From Clostridia bacterium (GTDB lineage: Bacteria > Bacillota > Clostridia > Oscillospirales > Acutalibacteraceae): a DNA stretch of 64,000 bases. The stretch lies in the NCBI GenBank assembly GCA_017473165.1, contig JAFUNA010000022.1:1-64000 (forward strand), written 5' to 3'. Positions 42,651-50,998 of the stretch are shown here, piece after piece. Within the stretch, counting starts at the first letter, position 1. Each line of letters opens with the position of its first letter. The notes beneath the pieces were generated by a model, which saw only the letters and a program-made list of their open reading frames with translations, searched no databases and was not told where the DNA came from. The translations under genes and the position numbers were made by a program.

Positions 42651-43874
42651 TTACACCACCTGAAAAATATAGAATTTAAGATAATCCGTTTCGGGAACAT
42701 TCCAGAGAATCGGATGGTCACGGCATTGCTGACGCACCTCGATTTGCTTGAGCTGTACGCCTGCATCGGCGGCGGCGGAATGGAGCATCTTAACAAAAAG
42801 CTCGTTGTTCATGAAATGGGAGCAGGAGCAGGTTGCAAGGTAGCCGCCCCGTGGAAGGAGCTTCATTGCACGGTAGTTGATTTCCTTGTAGCCCCTCTCC
42901 GCACCCTTAACGGTTTTGCGGCTTTTGGTGAATGCAGGCGGGTCGAGAATAATGAAATCATAGGGCTTTCCGCCTTTTGCCTCAAGCTCGGGGAGCAGGT
43001 CAAAAACATCGGCGGCAAGGAAATCCATTCTGCCGTCAAGACCGTTGCGGACTGCGTTTTCCCTTGCCATTTCAACTGCAGTTTTCGAAACATCAACGGC
43101 GGTTACTCTTTCAGCACCGCCCATTGCGGCGTTGAGAGCGAATGAGCCCGTGTGAGTGAAGCAGTCGAGCACCCTTTTGCCCTTTGCGAGCTGTGCAACG
43201 GTGAGTCGGTTATATTTCTGGTCAAGGAAAAAGCCTGTTTTCTGACCGTTTTCAACATCAACAAGATATTTTATTCCGTTTTCGGTGATTTCGGTAACGG
43301 CGGAATCGGGGTGGGGAATGGGCTCATACCAGCCCTTGTATTCCTCAAGACCCTCAAGCTTGCGGATTGCAACGTCATTACGCTCAAAAAGACCGCTGAT
43401 TTCCTGCCCGTCGTCACGGAGAATTTTCACAAGGGTTGTGTAAATCATGTCCTTGATTTTTTCCATGCCGTAGGAGAGCACCTGCGTGACGATGATATCG
43501 GAAAATCTGTCAACCGTCAGACCCGGCAGACCGTCAGCCTCGCCGAAAACAAGTCGGCAGCATGAAAAATCGCTGCCCATAACGGTTTTGCGGTAGTCGA
43601 TTGCATATTTGAGGCGTCTTTCCCAGAAAGCGGGAGAAAAATTATCGTTTGCATTGGTTGAGAGCACACGGACACGGATTTTGCTGTTTTCGCTCAAAAA
43701 ACCCGTGCCGAGATATGAGCCCTTTTGTGAAAGAACGTCAACAAGACAGCCGTTTTCAAATTCGCCGAAGGAGTCGGTTATTTCGGCGTCATAGACCCAC
43801 GGATGACCCTTTTTGAGGGCAGCCTCCGCTTTTTTGGTGACGGTTACGATGGGGTAGTTTCGTTTGGATTTCAT
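42651..43874 (-). CDS. PUA-domain rRNA large-subunit methyltransferase (RlmI-like)
   Basis: 407 residues: N-terminal PUA domain (KKGHPWVYDAEITDSFGEFE, GSYLGTGFLSENSKIRVRVL), EEHD-like linker, and a class I methylase with VLDCFTHTGSFALNAA, VTAVDVSKTAVEMA, FIILDPPAFTKSRK and LATCSCSHFM. RlmI methylates C1962 of 23S rRNA (m5C). Length and motif order agree. It has its own promoter with a perfect TTGACA. Confidence 0.88.
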   Translation of the reverse strand: MKSKRNYPIVTVTKKAEAALKKGHPWVYDAEITDSFGEFENGCLVDVLSQKGSYLGTGFLSENSKIRVRVLSTNANDNFSPAFWERRLKYAIDYRKTVMGSDFSCCRLVFGEADGLPGLTVDRFSDIIVTQVLSYGMEKIKDMIYTTLVKILRDDGQEISGLFERNDVAIRKLEGLEEYKGWYEPIPHPDSAVTEITENGIKYLVDVENGQKTGFFLDQKYNRLTVAQLAKGKRVLDCFTHTGSFALNAAMGGAERVTAVDVSKTAVEMARENAVRNGLDGRMDFLAADVFDLLPELEAKGGKPYDFIILDPPAFTKSRKTVKGAERGYKEINYRAMKLLPRGGYLATCSCSHFMNNELFVKMLHSAAADAGVQLKQIEVRQQCRDHPILWNVPETDYLKFYIFQVV

Positions 43875-43908
43875 AGTTTTACCACTTTCGGTTGAATTTA
43901 TATTGATT

Positions 43909-43938
43909 ATAATAACATGATATAAGCTGTATTGTCAA
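43909..43938 (-). promoter_or_regulatory. Promoter of the rRNA methyltransferase gene
   Basis: On the minus strand TTGACA (43933-43938), 18-base spacer ending TG, TATTAT (43909-43914). The -10 lies about 35 bases from the ATG. Confidence 0.75.
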
Positions 43939-43953
43939 TTTTATATTTATTAC

Positions 43954-44068
43954 GGCGGCTTGGGTCAAGCCGCCCTACAACTCGCCGCAGGCGAAAATCA
44001 CTTTTGCGAAAGCAAAAATATCACATCGCTTGCGATATATAACACGGCGGCATAAGCCGTATATCACT
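43954..44068. repeat. Hairpin array B (ATATCAC spacer)
   Basis: Hairpins GGCGGCTTG/CAAGCCGCC, TCGCCGCAGGCGA, CTTTTGCGAAAGCAAAA, TCGCTTGCGA and CGGCATAAGCCG joined by AATCAC, ATATCAC and ATATAACAC. It lies between the methyltransferase promoter and the terminator of the lipoprotein gene. Confidence 0.9.
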
Positions 44069-44098
44069 AAAAAAGCACCCTGCGTTTGCAGAGTGCTT
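44069..44098 (-). terminator. Terminator of the 294-residue lipoprotein gene
   Basis: On the minus strand AAGCACTCTGC and GCAGGGTGCTT pair around AAAC (one G-U), followed by six T. It begins ten bases after the stop codon. Confidence 0.9.
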
Positions 44099-44107
44099 TC
44101 TGTTTGA

Positions 44108-44992
44108 TTATTCAGCTGCTGCGGTTGTTGCGTTGGGGTCGGTTCTGTCGATTGTGTATCTGATTGCGTTTCTGTAACGGAACTGAACGGGAACCGTGCC
44201 CATGTCTGCGAGTGAACCTGTGCCTGTTACTTCTGTTTTAACGTCGATAACCTTAACGTATTCGATTGAAGTAACCTCGTCGGTTTCTCTGTTTGCCTGA
44301 ATGATAATCTGGCAGTCATTGTATGTAAGAGTGGGCTGTGCAACGGTGAGATATTTTTCAGCCTTCTTGAACTCGGTCATAACATCGTCGATGCTGCCCA
44401 TGTCATATGCCTTTTCGATTGTTGCGGGAAGAGCGGGGCTCTTGAGAGTGAGGGTAATTGTTCTGAAAAGACCGTCGTCAACGCAGGTTGCGCTTTCAAC
44501 GTCTGCAAGTGTGAGTGCACTTACATATTCAGCACCCTTTACGGGCATGAATGCAACAAGGTCATCGCCGTATTCTGCGGTTGCACCGTCGTTGTGGAGC
44601 ATATAGCTGTCAAGAGTGTTGATTGCAGCGTTGACATAATCGTTTTCGCTCATTGCGATGTCGTTGCCTTCTGCATCCTTTGACTTGCCGATGCTCTTAT
44701 CCTGGCTCATTTCAACCTTTGCCTTAACGCCCTTGATTTCGTTGACGTGAAGGTTGAAATAATCAAAGATTGTTGCTGTGTTTGCGGCAAGTGCCTCGGG
44801 TGAATAGGTTGTGTCTGTGATAACGTTGCTTTCCTCGTCAACGCTTGAGGTGATGTCTGTGGGGAGAGGAGTTTTAACGTTGACAACTGTTGTTGTTTCG
44901 CCCTCTTCCTCTGTAGACGAGCAGCCTGCAAACGCAAAAACAAGTGAGAAAATGAGAACAACGCTTATAATTGCCGAAATTGTCTTTTTCAT
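44108..44992 (-). CDS. Lipoprotein, function unknown
   Basis: 294 residues. Signal KKTISAIISVVLIFSLVFAF with lipobox FAGC and lipid Cys near residue 24, then a Glu/Thr/Val linker (TEEEGETTTVVNVKTPLPTD). The body has regular alpha/beta patches (EALAANTATIFDYFNLHVNE, LTLADVESATCVDDGLFRTI, TYNDCQIIIQANRETDEV) and ends in a Thr/Ala-rich tail. I do not recognise a family. It is monocistronic, with candidate promoter and strong terminator. Confidence 0.65.
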   Translation of the reverse strand: MKKTISAIISVVLIFSLVFAFAGCSSTEEEGETTTVVNVKTPLPTDITSSVDEESNVITDTTYSPEALAANTATIFDYFNLHVNEIKGVKAKVEMSQDKSIGKSKDAEGNDIAMSENDYVNAAINTLDSYMLHNDGATAEYGDDLVAFMPVKGAEYVSALTLADVESATCVDDGLFRTITLTLKSPALPATIEKAYDMGSIDDVMTEFKKAEKYLTVAQPTLTYNDCQIIIQANRETDEVTSIEYVKVIDVKTEVTGTGSLADMGTVPVQFRYRNAIRYTIDRTDPNATTAAAE

Positions 44993-45050
44993 TTAAGTAA
45001 ATCTCCTTTCGCAGGCGGAATTTTCCGCACTTGGCGATGATAATAGAATC

Positions 45051-45079
45051 ATTATATCACAAAGGCTCATAAATTTCAG
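45051..45079 (-). promoter_or_regulatory. Candidate promoter of the 294-residue lipoprotein gene
   Basis: On the minus strand CTGAAA, 17-base spacer, perfect TATAAT at 45051-45056. A small hairpin GCGGAAAATTCCGC lies in the leader between it and the start codon. Confidence 0.6.
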
Positions 45080-45162
45080 CCAAAAAATTACAAAAGAATA
45101 ATTTTTGTTAATTTCGGAAAAATTGAGCCGTTTGCTTTGTAGAAAATGCACAAGAAAAAATC

Positions 45163-46428
45163 TTATACGTTCAGACCCTTTTCGTCAAACAGGAACAGAG
45201 TTTCAAGGCAGATGTCAAGACCTGCTTCAAGAGTTTTCATGTCAAGATTTTCGTGGGTATCAAGTCTTGTGTGGTAATAGCGTGCGGGAGCGGGGTCCAT
45301 TGCGGAAAATGCGGTTGCTTTGATGCCTGCCTGCGAAAAAGCGGCGGCATCGGTTGAGCCGAGGGAAACTGTTCTGTAGGGGATATCGTAGCCTGCGATT
45401 TTTCCGCCTTCCTTGAGAAGCTTTGAAGCCTCGCCGTCATTCTTTACAAGACCCGACATATCCTTATTATATACGCCCATGAAGTCGAAGTCACGGATGG
45501 TATCGAGAGCAATAACAACGGTTTCAACGTCGGAAAACTCGTTGGCATGAGCCTTGCAGAAAGCTTTTGAGCCGCGAAGACCCGTTTCCTCCGAGCCCGT
45601 GCAGATTGCCATAACCTCGGTGTTTTCAAAGGTGATTTCGTTGTCCTGAAGGAATTTGAGGATTGCGAGAGAAGTGAAGCAGCCCGAAAGGTCGTCATTT
45701 GCGCCCTCAACAACAAGCTTGCCGTTGCACATGAAAATTACGGGAATAAAGAAGATGTTGCAGCCGAGAAGAACATAGCTTAAAACGTCAACGGTGAAGG
45801 TTGCTGTGAATGCGGGGTCGATTGTTGACTTAACGGTTGTAAGAATGCTGATTACGGTGCAGTAAACAAGACCTGCAATTGCACCGCCGAGAACGGTTAT
45901 GAGAAGCTTGGGGCCGCCGAGATAGCTGTATCTCCATTCCTTAACCGAGTCGGCATGACCGGTGAAAACGATGCGGCGTTTAACCTCACCCGTGGGCTTG
46001 CGGATGCCGTAGGTATTATATGATGTTGCCTTCGGAGTGAATTTATCGAGAGTCTGTTTATAGAAAAGGAATTCGGTGATGCCGAAAAACAGGCTGATAA
46101 CCGAAAAAACAACGGGCACATAGAAAAGATACGGAATGTCAAAAAACTGACCGAGGAAGAATACGATGGTTGAAACAATCATCATCACGCCCGCCATGGG
46201 AATCCAGCCCATGAATGCCTTGGGATGAACGGTGAAAGACTCGATTTTAACGTCGTCGCAGCAGGTTTTGAGCTCCTCCGACATATATTCGATTCCTTTT
46301 TTCTCCGCCTCGGAGCCCGAATATCTGGGACCGATTTCCTTGCACACTTTCTTGATGCTTCTTGCGGCATAGTTTGTATACATACGCCGTGTTGACGGAT
46401 AATTTTTTACGCTTTCGCTTGCTTTCAC
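45163..46428 (-). CDS. M28-family membrane metallopeptidase
   Basis: 421 residues from GTG 46428 (AAAGGAG nine bases upstream); a TTG 69 bases earlier lacks a site. The M28 zinc pattern is present: FTGHADSV (His-x-Asp), GANDDLSGCF, TGSEETGLRGS (catalytic Glu-Glu), ALDTIRDFDF and YYHTRLDTHENL. Two pairs of hydrophobic segments are inserted (MAGVMMIVSTIVFFLGQFF, LFYVPVVFSVISLFFG; LITVLGGAIAGLVYCTVISI, VLLGCNIFFIPVIFM), so the peptidase is membrane-embedded with the catalytic halves interrupted. Aminopeptidase activity is likely; the substrate is unknown. Confidence 0.8.
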   Translation of the reverse strand: MKASESVKNYPSTRRMYTNYAARSIKKVCKEIGPRYSGSEAEKKGIEYMSEELKTCCDDVKIESFTVHPKAFMGWIPMAGVMMIVSTIVFFLGQFFDIPYLFYVPVVFSVISLFFGITEFLFYKQTLDKFTPKATSYNTYGIRKPTGEVKRRIVFTGHADSVKEWRYSYLGGPKLLITVLGGAIAGLVYCTVISILTTVKSTIDPAFTATFTVDVLSYVLLGCNIFFIPVIFMCNGKLVVEGANDDLSGCFTSLAILKFLQDNEITFENTEVMAICTGSEETGLRGSKAFCKAHANEFSDVETVVIALDTIRDFDFMGVYNKDMSGLVKNDGEASKLLKEGGKIAGYDIPYRTVSLGSTDAAAFSQAGIKATAFSAMDPAPARYYHTRLDTHENLDMKTLEAGLDICLETLFLFDEKGLNV

Positions 46429-46520
46429 TAAAAGCAACTCCTTTCGAGGGCTTTCCCCTGTAACATTTTTATTAATAATGCGGTTTTTATTTGACAACCG
46501 CTGAATTTCGGATTAAAATT

Positions 46521-46826
46521 AAGTGCAGAATGCAGAGTGAAGAGTGAAGAGTTAAGGGTCACTTAATATAAGTGAATAGTTAAAAGTGAATAGTGAATAG
46601 TTAAGGGTCTGCGACACAATTATATTTAATTGAGCGTGTAGGGGTTGGCGACTCGACAACCCGGGCAAGCTAAAGGCTTGCAATAAATTTTGTTATGCAC
46701 CTGACGGTGCATTCGGGACGTTGAGGTCACCGTCCCCTACAGCTGAAATAAGATTTCACGGTTACAATCGGTCATAGGCGAAGCCTATCCGACACTTTGC
46801 ACTTACAACTTTGAACTTTGCACTTA
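46521..46826 (-). repeat. Composite repeat element, copy 1 (inverted)
   Basis: About 306 bases, the reverse complement of the element at 54182-54475. Outer ends are AAGTGCAGAATGCAGAGTG and CTTTGAACTTTGCACTTAA. Inside are AGTGAATAGT runs, TTAAGGGTCTGCGACACAAT, the 103-bp core 46638-46740, AATAAGATTTCACGGTTA and the hairpin ATAGGCGAAGCCTAT. No reading frame. Confidence 0.9.
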
Positions 46827-46882
46827 ACACAAAGATTCCTTTTAACTCTTTATTATTCAAAAAAAGAAAACGAGGTATAGAA

Positions 46883-47737
46883 ATGAAAAAGATGTTAACC
46901 GTTGTGCTGGTTGCGATTGTTGCCGTTGTTGCGGCGGGATATATTGCCGTAACCTTCAGAAAATCCCCCGAAATTGTTGACGGAAATCCTTCCGAAAATG
47001 TTCAGGCAATGGCTGAAATTACGGAAACAACAAAAAAGAACATAATCGACGGTATTTTCGGCAATGACGAAGAAACAACAACCGAAGTACCGACCACCGA
47101 GAAAATCAAGGCTGAAAAAATCGAGGATTACGCCTATGCCTATGCGGGCTTCATGCCCTGTTATGCCGACATGGAGGTTGAGGACTGGCGTCTGATTCTT
47201 GTCAACAGGGACTACATTCTGCCCGACGGCTATGTGCCCGAGCTTGCACCCTGCATAACCGATGACCCCGACAGCCTCAAGCTGGATTCAAGGGTTGCAC
47301 CCTATTATAATGAAATGTATCTTGCCGCAAAGGCAGACGGAATTGAGCTGACACCCGTTTCGGGCTACCGCTCCGTTGAGCGTCAGACAAACAATTTTGA
47401 AAGAAAAATTCAGAAATATATTGACGAGGGCTACGGCAAAACCGAAGCCACTCAGATGGCGGCAACAATTATTCTGCCTCCCGGCACGAGCGAGCATAAC
47501 GCAGGTCTTGCCATGGATATCTGCAGTCTTTACGAGAGCTTTGAAAACACAAAGGAATTCAAGTGGCTGAACGAAAACGCCGCCGACTACGGCTTTATTC
47601 TCCGCTATCCCGAGGATAAGCAGGACATCACAAAGATTATTTATGAGCCCTGGCATTGGAGATATGTGGGCGTTGACGCCGCCAAGGAAATGAAGGCAAG
47701 CGGTCAGTGCCTTGAGGAATACCTCGGAGTTGAATAA
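46883..47737 (+). CDS. D-alanyl-D-alanine carboxypeptidase, M15B/VanY type
   Basis: 284 residues from ATG 46883 (GAGGTATAG upstream); an upstream in-frame ATG lies in the repeat. One N-terminal membrane anchor (MLTVVLVAIVAVVAAGYIAV), a Thr/Glu linker, then the VanY domain: SGYRSVERQTNNFERKI, zinc motif GTSEHNAGLAMDI (SxHxxGxAxD) and EPWHWRYVG (WHxR). It trims the terminal D-Ala from peptidoglycan stem peptides. No van-type resistance genes or two-component system flank it, so a housekeeping wall role is likely. Confidence 0.9.
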   Translation: MKKMLTVVLVAIVAVVAAGYIAVTFRKSPEIVDGNPSENVQAMAEITETTKKNIIDGIFGNDEETTTEVPTTEKIKAEKIEDYAYAYAGFMPCYADMEVEDWRLILVNRDYILPDGYVPELAPCITDDPDSLKLDSRVAPYYNEMYLAAKADGIELTPVSGYRSVERQTNNFERKIQKYIDEGYGKTEATQMAATIILPPGTSEHNAGLAMDICSLYESFENTKEFKWLNENAADYGFILRYPEDKQDITKIIYEPWHWRYVGVDAAKEMKASGQCLEEYLGVE

Positions 47738-47757
47738 ATGATGAATGATGAATGATG

Positions 47758-47940
47758 TGCACCTTCGGTGCATGATGTGTTGCTTCGCAACATTTCGGAA
47801 GGGCTTCGCCCTTACTCATTTAAATTCGGGTGTGGGCAAAGCCCACCCTTAACTCGCCGAAGACGAATATCACTTTTGTCGAAGACAAAAATATCACATT
47901 GCGAAGCAATATATCACACGGCATAAGCCGTATATCACTT
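47758..47940. repeat. Hairpin array C (TTC/GAA loops, ATATCAC spacer)
   Basis: Nine different hairpins in 183 bases: TGCACCTTCGGTGCA, GTTGCTTCGCAAC, AGGGCTTCGCCCT, GTGGGCAAAGCCCAC, TCGCCGAAGACGA (imperfect), TTTTGTCGAAGACAAAA, ATTGCGAAGCAAT, CGGCATAAGCCG. The later ones are spaced by ATATCAC. It fills the whole convergent gap and ends on the last base of the sugar-transferase stop codon. Confidence 0.9.
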
Positions 47941-48530
47941 CATATTCTGCGTTTATTATGCGGCTCGCCGCCTTCGGATATGTTTTCTCTTTTAAGGACA
48001 ACGGCAACCGTTTTAATCATAATTTTAATATCGAACAAAATGCTCTGTTTTTCGACATATTCCTTGTCAAACAGGGCTTTTTCTTCGTCGGTGAGCATAT
48101 CTCTGCCGTTAACCTGTGCCCAGCCCGTGATGCCGGGTCGCACGGAAAATACGCCGTAATCCCTGCGGAGATTGCGGATTTCCTTTTCCTCGGGAATGAG
48201 GGGTCGGGGACCGACAAAGCTCATGTCGCCGATGAGCACGTTGAAAAGCTGGGGAAGCTCGTCAAGGCTTGTTTTACGCAGGAATCTGCCGCTTTTTGTG
48301 ATTTGAAATTCCGCTTCGGTAAGGTCGCTTGTTGCGGTGTTGCGGGTGTCGTTTTTCATTGTACGGAATTTATAGATATAGAAAAGCTTATTATCCTTTT
48401 TGACCCTGTATTGCTTGAAAACAATGGGTCCGCCATCGTCAATCAGCACGATTAAGCCGATTAAAACAAACAACGGTGAAAGGATTATGATGAGCAGAAG
48501 GCTCACCGTGAAATCAAAAAACCGTTTCAT
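47940..48530 (-). CDS. Monotopic phosphoglycosyl transferase (bacterial sugar transferase)
   Basis: 196 residues: the N-terminal re-entrant membrane segment (DFTVSLLLIIILSPLFVLIG), FKQYRVKKDNKLFYIYKFRT, the catalytic Asp-Glu dyad in RKTSLDELPQLFNVL, GDMSFVGPRPL and VRPGITGWAQVNGRD. It transfers a sugar phosphate from a UDP-sugar to undecaprenyl phosphate, the first step in building exopolysaccharide or glycoconjugate repeats. No other glycan-assembly gene is adjacent apart from galU 4 kb away. Confidence 0.92.
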   Translation of the reverse strand: MKRFFDFTVSLLLIIILSPLFVLIGLIVLIDDGGPIVFKQYRVKKDNKLFYIYKFRTMKNDTRNTATSDLTEAEFQITKSGRFLRKTSLDELPQLFNVLIGDMSFVGPRPLIPEEKEIRNLRRDYGVFSVRPGITGWAQVNGRDMLTDEEKALFDKEYVEKQSILFDIKIMIKTVAVVLKRENISEGGEPHNKRRI

Positions 48531-48539
48531 TTCACACCT

Positions 48540-49148
48540 CTATCGGTTATTTCTTGACCAGAAAATGTAGTCGTCAATCAGCACGGCTCTTGCGGGAGCA
48601 CCCTCAAGTCCGTCATAGAGCACGGGAGGGGCAAAGAGAAAATAATTGCCGGGCTCGACTTTGGAAAGGTCAAGACCTTCAAGCACGGCAACGCCGCCCT
48701 GAAGGAAGGCTTTGTGGGGGCCTGTCTGGTTACCCTTGCAGCCGACGGAAAGCGAATCCGTGCCGATAAGCAGAAGTCCTCTTTCCGCAAGCTCCTCTGC
48801 GGAGGAGTCCATGAAAAATGCTCTGCCGCCGCCTTTAATCAGCAGCCGCTCGCATTTTTTGGGGAAACAGCGGTCAACATAGTCCCCTGTTATAACGCCC
48901 TTGGGCACTTCGATAACCGTGCACGGACCGATAAACGGTTCAAGCGGCAGGTCATCGATTGTATTGCCGCCGCTGATGAAGTGGAGAGGTGCGTCGGCAT
49001 GGGTTCCCGTGTGAACGCAGGCGTGAACAACGGAGAGATTGCAGTCGGATTTTTCGCCGATTTCGCAAACCTGCTCCGCCTTCGGCTCGGGGTCACCGGG
49101 ATATATTTCGCAGGAAAAGAATTTTCGGGAAATGTCGATGATTTTCAT
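48540..49148 (-). CDS. Cyclase-family metal-dependent hydrolase (kynurenine formamidase-like)
   Basis: 202 residues from ATG 49148, preceded by CGGAGGGAAAC; the frame extends upstream only into a GTAGGGG-type repeat. The signature is HTGTHADAPLHF (HxGTHxDxPxHF), then GPCTVIEV, AERGLLLIGTDSLSV, and a late HKAFLQGGVAVLEGLDLS. The family hydrolyses cyclic or formyl amides such as N-formylkynurenine. No tryptophan-degradation genes are nearby, so the substrate is open. The sugar-transferase gene starts nine bases downstream. Confidence 0.85.
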   Translation of the reverse strand: MKIIDISRKFFSCEIYPGDPEPKAEQVCEIGEKSDCNLSVVHACVHTGTHADAPLHFISGGNTIDDLPLEPFIGPCTVIEVPKGVITGDYVDRCFPKKCERLLIKGGGRAFFMDSSAEELAERGLLLIGTDSLSVGCKGNQTGPHKAFLQGGVAVLEGLDLSKVEPGNYFLFAPPVLYDGLEGAPARAVLIDDYIFWSRNNR

Positions 49149-49181
49149 GTTTCCCTCCGTTTTTAAACCAACAATTATTTG

Positions 49182-49371
49182 TAGGGGACGGCGTCCCCGA
49201 CGTCCCGAACAGACCGTAGGTCTGTAAAATGTTGATTTCAAATAGATCTAAACTAATAAATCAGAATATTAGATGATTAAAAGACTGTCAAAAGCCTGAC
49301 ATCTGTTTCACTATTATTAATTATGTGCCTACGGCACATCCGGGTCGTCGAGGACGCCGACCCCTACATTC
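49182..49371. repeat. GTAGGGG-family arms between prfB and the cyclase gene
   Basis: GTAGGGGACGGCGTCCCCG at 49182 onward with hairpin CAGACCGTAGGTCTG, an AT-rich centre, then GTGCCTACGGCAC and GGGTCGTCGAGGACGCCGAC with CCCCTAC at 49371. It resembles a 103-bp element whose centre has been replaced by about 90 unrelated bases. Confidence 0.75.
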
Positions 49372-49387
49372 TGTAGCCGTAAGCAAT

Positions 49388-50509
49388 TTATTTGTTCGAG
49401 CTGTCCTTCAGCGATTCCATCTTGAGATAAGCGTTGATGAAGCCGTCGATGTCGCCGTCCATAACGGCGTTGATGTTGCCTGCTTCAAAGCCTGTTCTGT
49501 GGTCCTTTGCGAGGGTGTAGGGCATGAAAACATAGGAGCGTATCTGGCTGCCCCATGCAATTTCTCTCTGCTCGCCCTTGATGTCGTCAATCTTGTCGAG
49601 ATGCTCTCTTTCCTTGATTTCGATGAGCTTGGATTTGAGCATCTTCATTGCAACATCCCTGTTCTGATGCTGGCTTCTTTCAACCTGGCAGGCACAAACG
49701 ATGCCTGTGGGGATATGGGTAATACGGACTGCGGACGAGGTTTTGTTAACCTTCTGACCGCCCGCACCGCTGGCACGGTAATAGTCGATTTTGAGGTCGT
49801 CGGGGTTGATTTCAACCTCAACAGTGTCGTCGATTTCGGGCATAACTTCAAGAGAAGCAAAGGAAGTGTGGCGTCTGCCCGATGCGTCAAAGGGTGAAAC
49901 ACGGACAAGTCTGTGAACGCCCATTTCGCCTTTAAGATAGCCGTATGCGTTTTCACCCTCAACAACGAGAACAGCAGATTTAAGACCTGCTTCGTCGCCG
50001 TCAAGGAAGTCAATCATGCTGATTTTGAAGCCGTGCTTTTCGCCCCAGTGCTGATACATTCTGACAAGCATCTGGTTCCAATCCTGTGCCTCTGTTCCGC
50101 CCGCACCTGCGTGGAAGGTAAGGATAGCGTTTTTGCCGTCATATTCGCCCGAAAGCAGAGTGCTTAAGGTCATTGCTTCAAGTTTTTCAACAAAGCCGTC
50201 AACGCCTGCCTTGCATTCGTCGAGCATATCGAGGTCCTCTTCCTCGTTTGAAAGCTCAATGAGAACAAGGGTGTCGTTATATTCGTTTTCGAGAGAATTG
50301 TATGCACCAACCTTGTTTTTGAGCTGGCTGATTCTCTGCTGAACCTTCTGGGAATTTGCAAGGTCATTCCAGAAGCCCTCTTCGGCGGTCTGCGCCTCAA
50401 GGGTTTCGATTTCTTTATTCATATCGTCAAGACCCAGAGCCTCACGGAGCTGGTTTAACTTTTCCTCATAGTCGAGGAGTGAAAGACGCAATTCTTCAAA
50501 CTGAACCAT
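49388..50509 (-). CDS. prfB: Peptide chain release factor 2 without programmed frameshift
   Basis: 373 residues from ATG 50509 (CAGGAGATT upstream). RF2 features: DLANSQKVQQRISQLKNKV, the GGQ loop in RASGAGGQKVNKTSSAVRI, VHRLVRVSPFDASGRRHTSF and, in place of the SPF anticodon motif context, IDFLDGDEAGLKSAV. It recognises UGA and UAA. The usual CTT TGA C slippery stop near codon 25 is absent: the codons read GGT CTT GAC in one frame, so RF2 synthesis is not autoregulated that way here. Confidence 0.94.
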   Translation of the reverse strand: MVQFEELRLSLLDYEEKLNQLREALGLDDMNKEIETLEAQTAEEGFWNDLANSQKVQQRISQLKNKVGAYNSLENEYNDTLVLIELSNEEEDLDMLDECKAGVDGFVEKLEAMTLSTLLSGEYDGKNAILTFHAGAGGTEAQDWNQMLVRMYQHWGEKHGFKISMIDFLDGDEAGLKSAVLVVEGENAYGYLKGEMGVHRLVRVSPFDASGRRHTSFASLEVMPEIDDTVEVEINPDDLKIDYYRASGAGGQKVNKTSSAVRITHIPTGIVCACQVERSQHQNRDVAMKMLKSKLIEIKEREHLDKIDDIKGEQREIAWGSQIRSYVFMPYTLAKDHRTGFEAGNINAVMDGDIDGFINAYLKMESLKDSSNK

Positions 50510-50542
50510 ATAAAATCTCCTGTGCATAATTTTTCATGATGT

Positions 50543-50571
50543 ATTATACCTAAAAAATCCGCAATTGTAAA
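50543..50571 (-). promoter_or_regulatory. Sigma-A-type promoter of prfB
   Basis: On the minus strand TTTACA, 17-base spacer, perfect TATAAT, about 34 bases before the ATG. Confidence 0.8.
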
Positions 50572-50649
50572 GAAGATAAATAATTTTTTAAATAATAATT
50601 GCAATTTTTTCATTTTTTAGGTATTATATAATGTGAATCAGTATGTATG

Positions 50650-50820
50650 ATGTAGGGGTTGGCGACCCGACAACCCGCGCAGACCGCAGGGTCGATATCC
50701 GAAGTGACCTTGAAAGTTCATCTGAATTTCCGCTTAAATCTTAAACGTAGGGCGGCTTGACCCCAAGCCGCCGTGGATTACGGTTGTTTTTCGGCGGGAT
50801 GAGGTCATCCCGCCCTACGC
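50650..50820. repeat. GTAGGGG-family fragments before hairpin array D
   Basis: GTAGGGGTTGGCGACCCGAC with ACCCGCGCAGACCGCAGGGTC at 50652 onward, then GTAGGGCGGCTTGACCCC joined to AAGCCGCC, and GCGGGATGAGGTCATCCCGC with CCTAC. Each is a palindromic arm of the kind found in the 103-bp element. The 50572-50650 stretch is plain AT-rich DNA. Confidence 0.75.
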
Positions 50821-50854
50821 TTGATTTCGATAGTACATTGTATTATATAATCGG

Positions 50855-50980
50855 GCGTGGGCAACGCCCACCCGAAACTCGCCGTCAGGCGAATATCACT
50901 TTTGCGAAAGCAAAAATATCACATTGCAAAGCAATATTTCACACGGCATAAGCCGTATATCACATTCCGAAGGAATATAA
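50855..50980 (+). repeat. Hairpin array D (ATATCAC spacer)
   Basis: Hairpins GTGGGCAACGCCCAC, TCGCCGTCAGGCGA, CTTTTGCGAAAGCAAAA, ATTGCAAAGCAAT, CGGCATAAGCCG and ATTCCGAAGGAAT separated by ATATCAC or ATTTCAC. The last hairpin ends four bases before the AAAAAGGAG ribosome site of the next gene, so the array forms its leader. Confidence 0.92.
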
Positions 50981-50998
50981 AAAAGGAGATGATTGCCC

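Noticed and set aside
46883-47737. Vancomycin-resistance VanY
   Set aside because: The fold is VanY-type, but no vanA/vanH/vanX or VanRS partners are near; a wall-maintenance carboxypeptidase is more likely.
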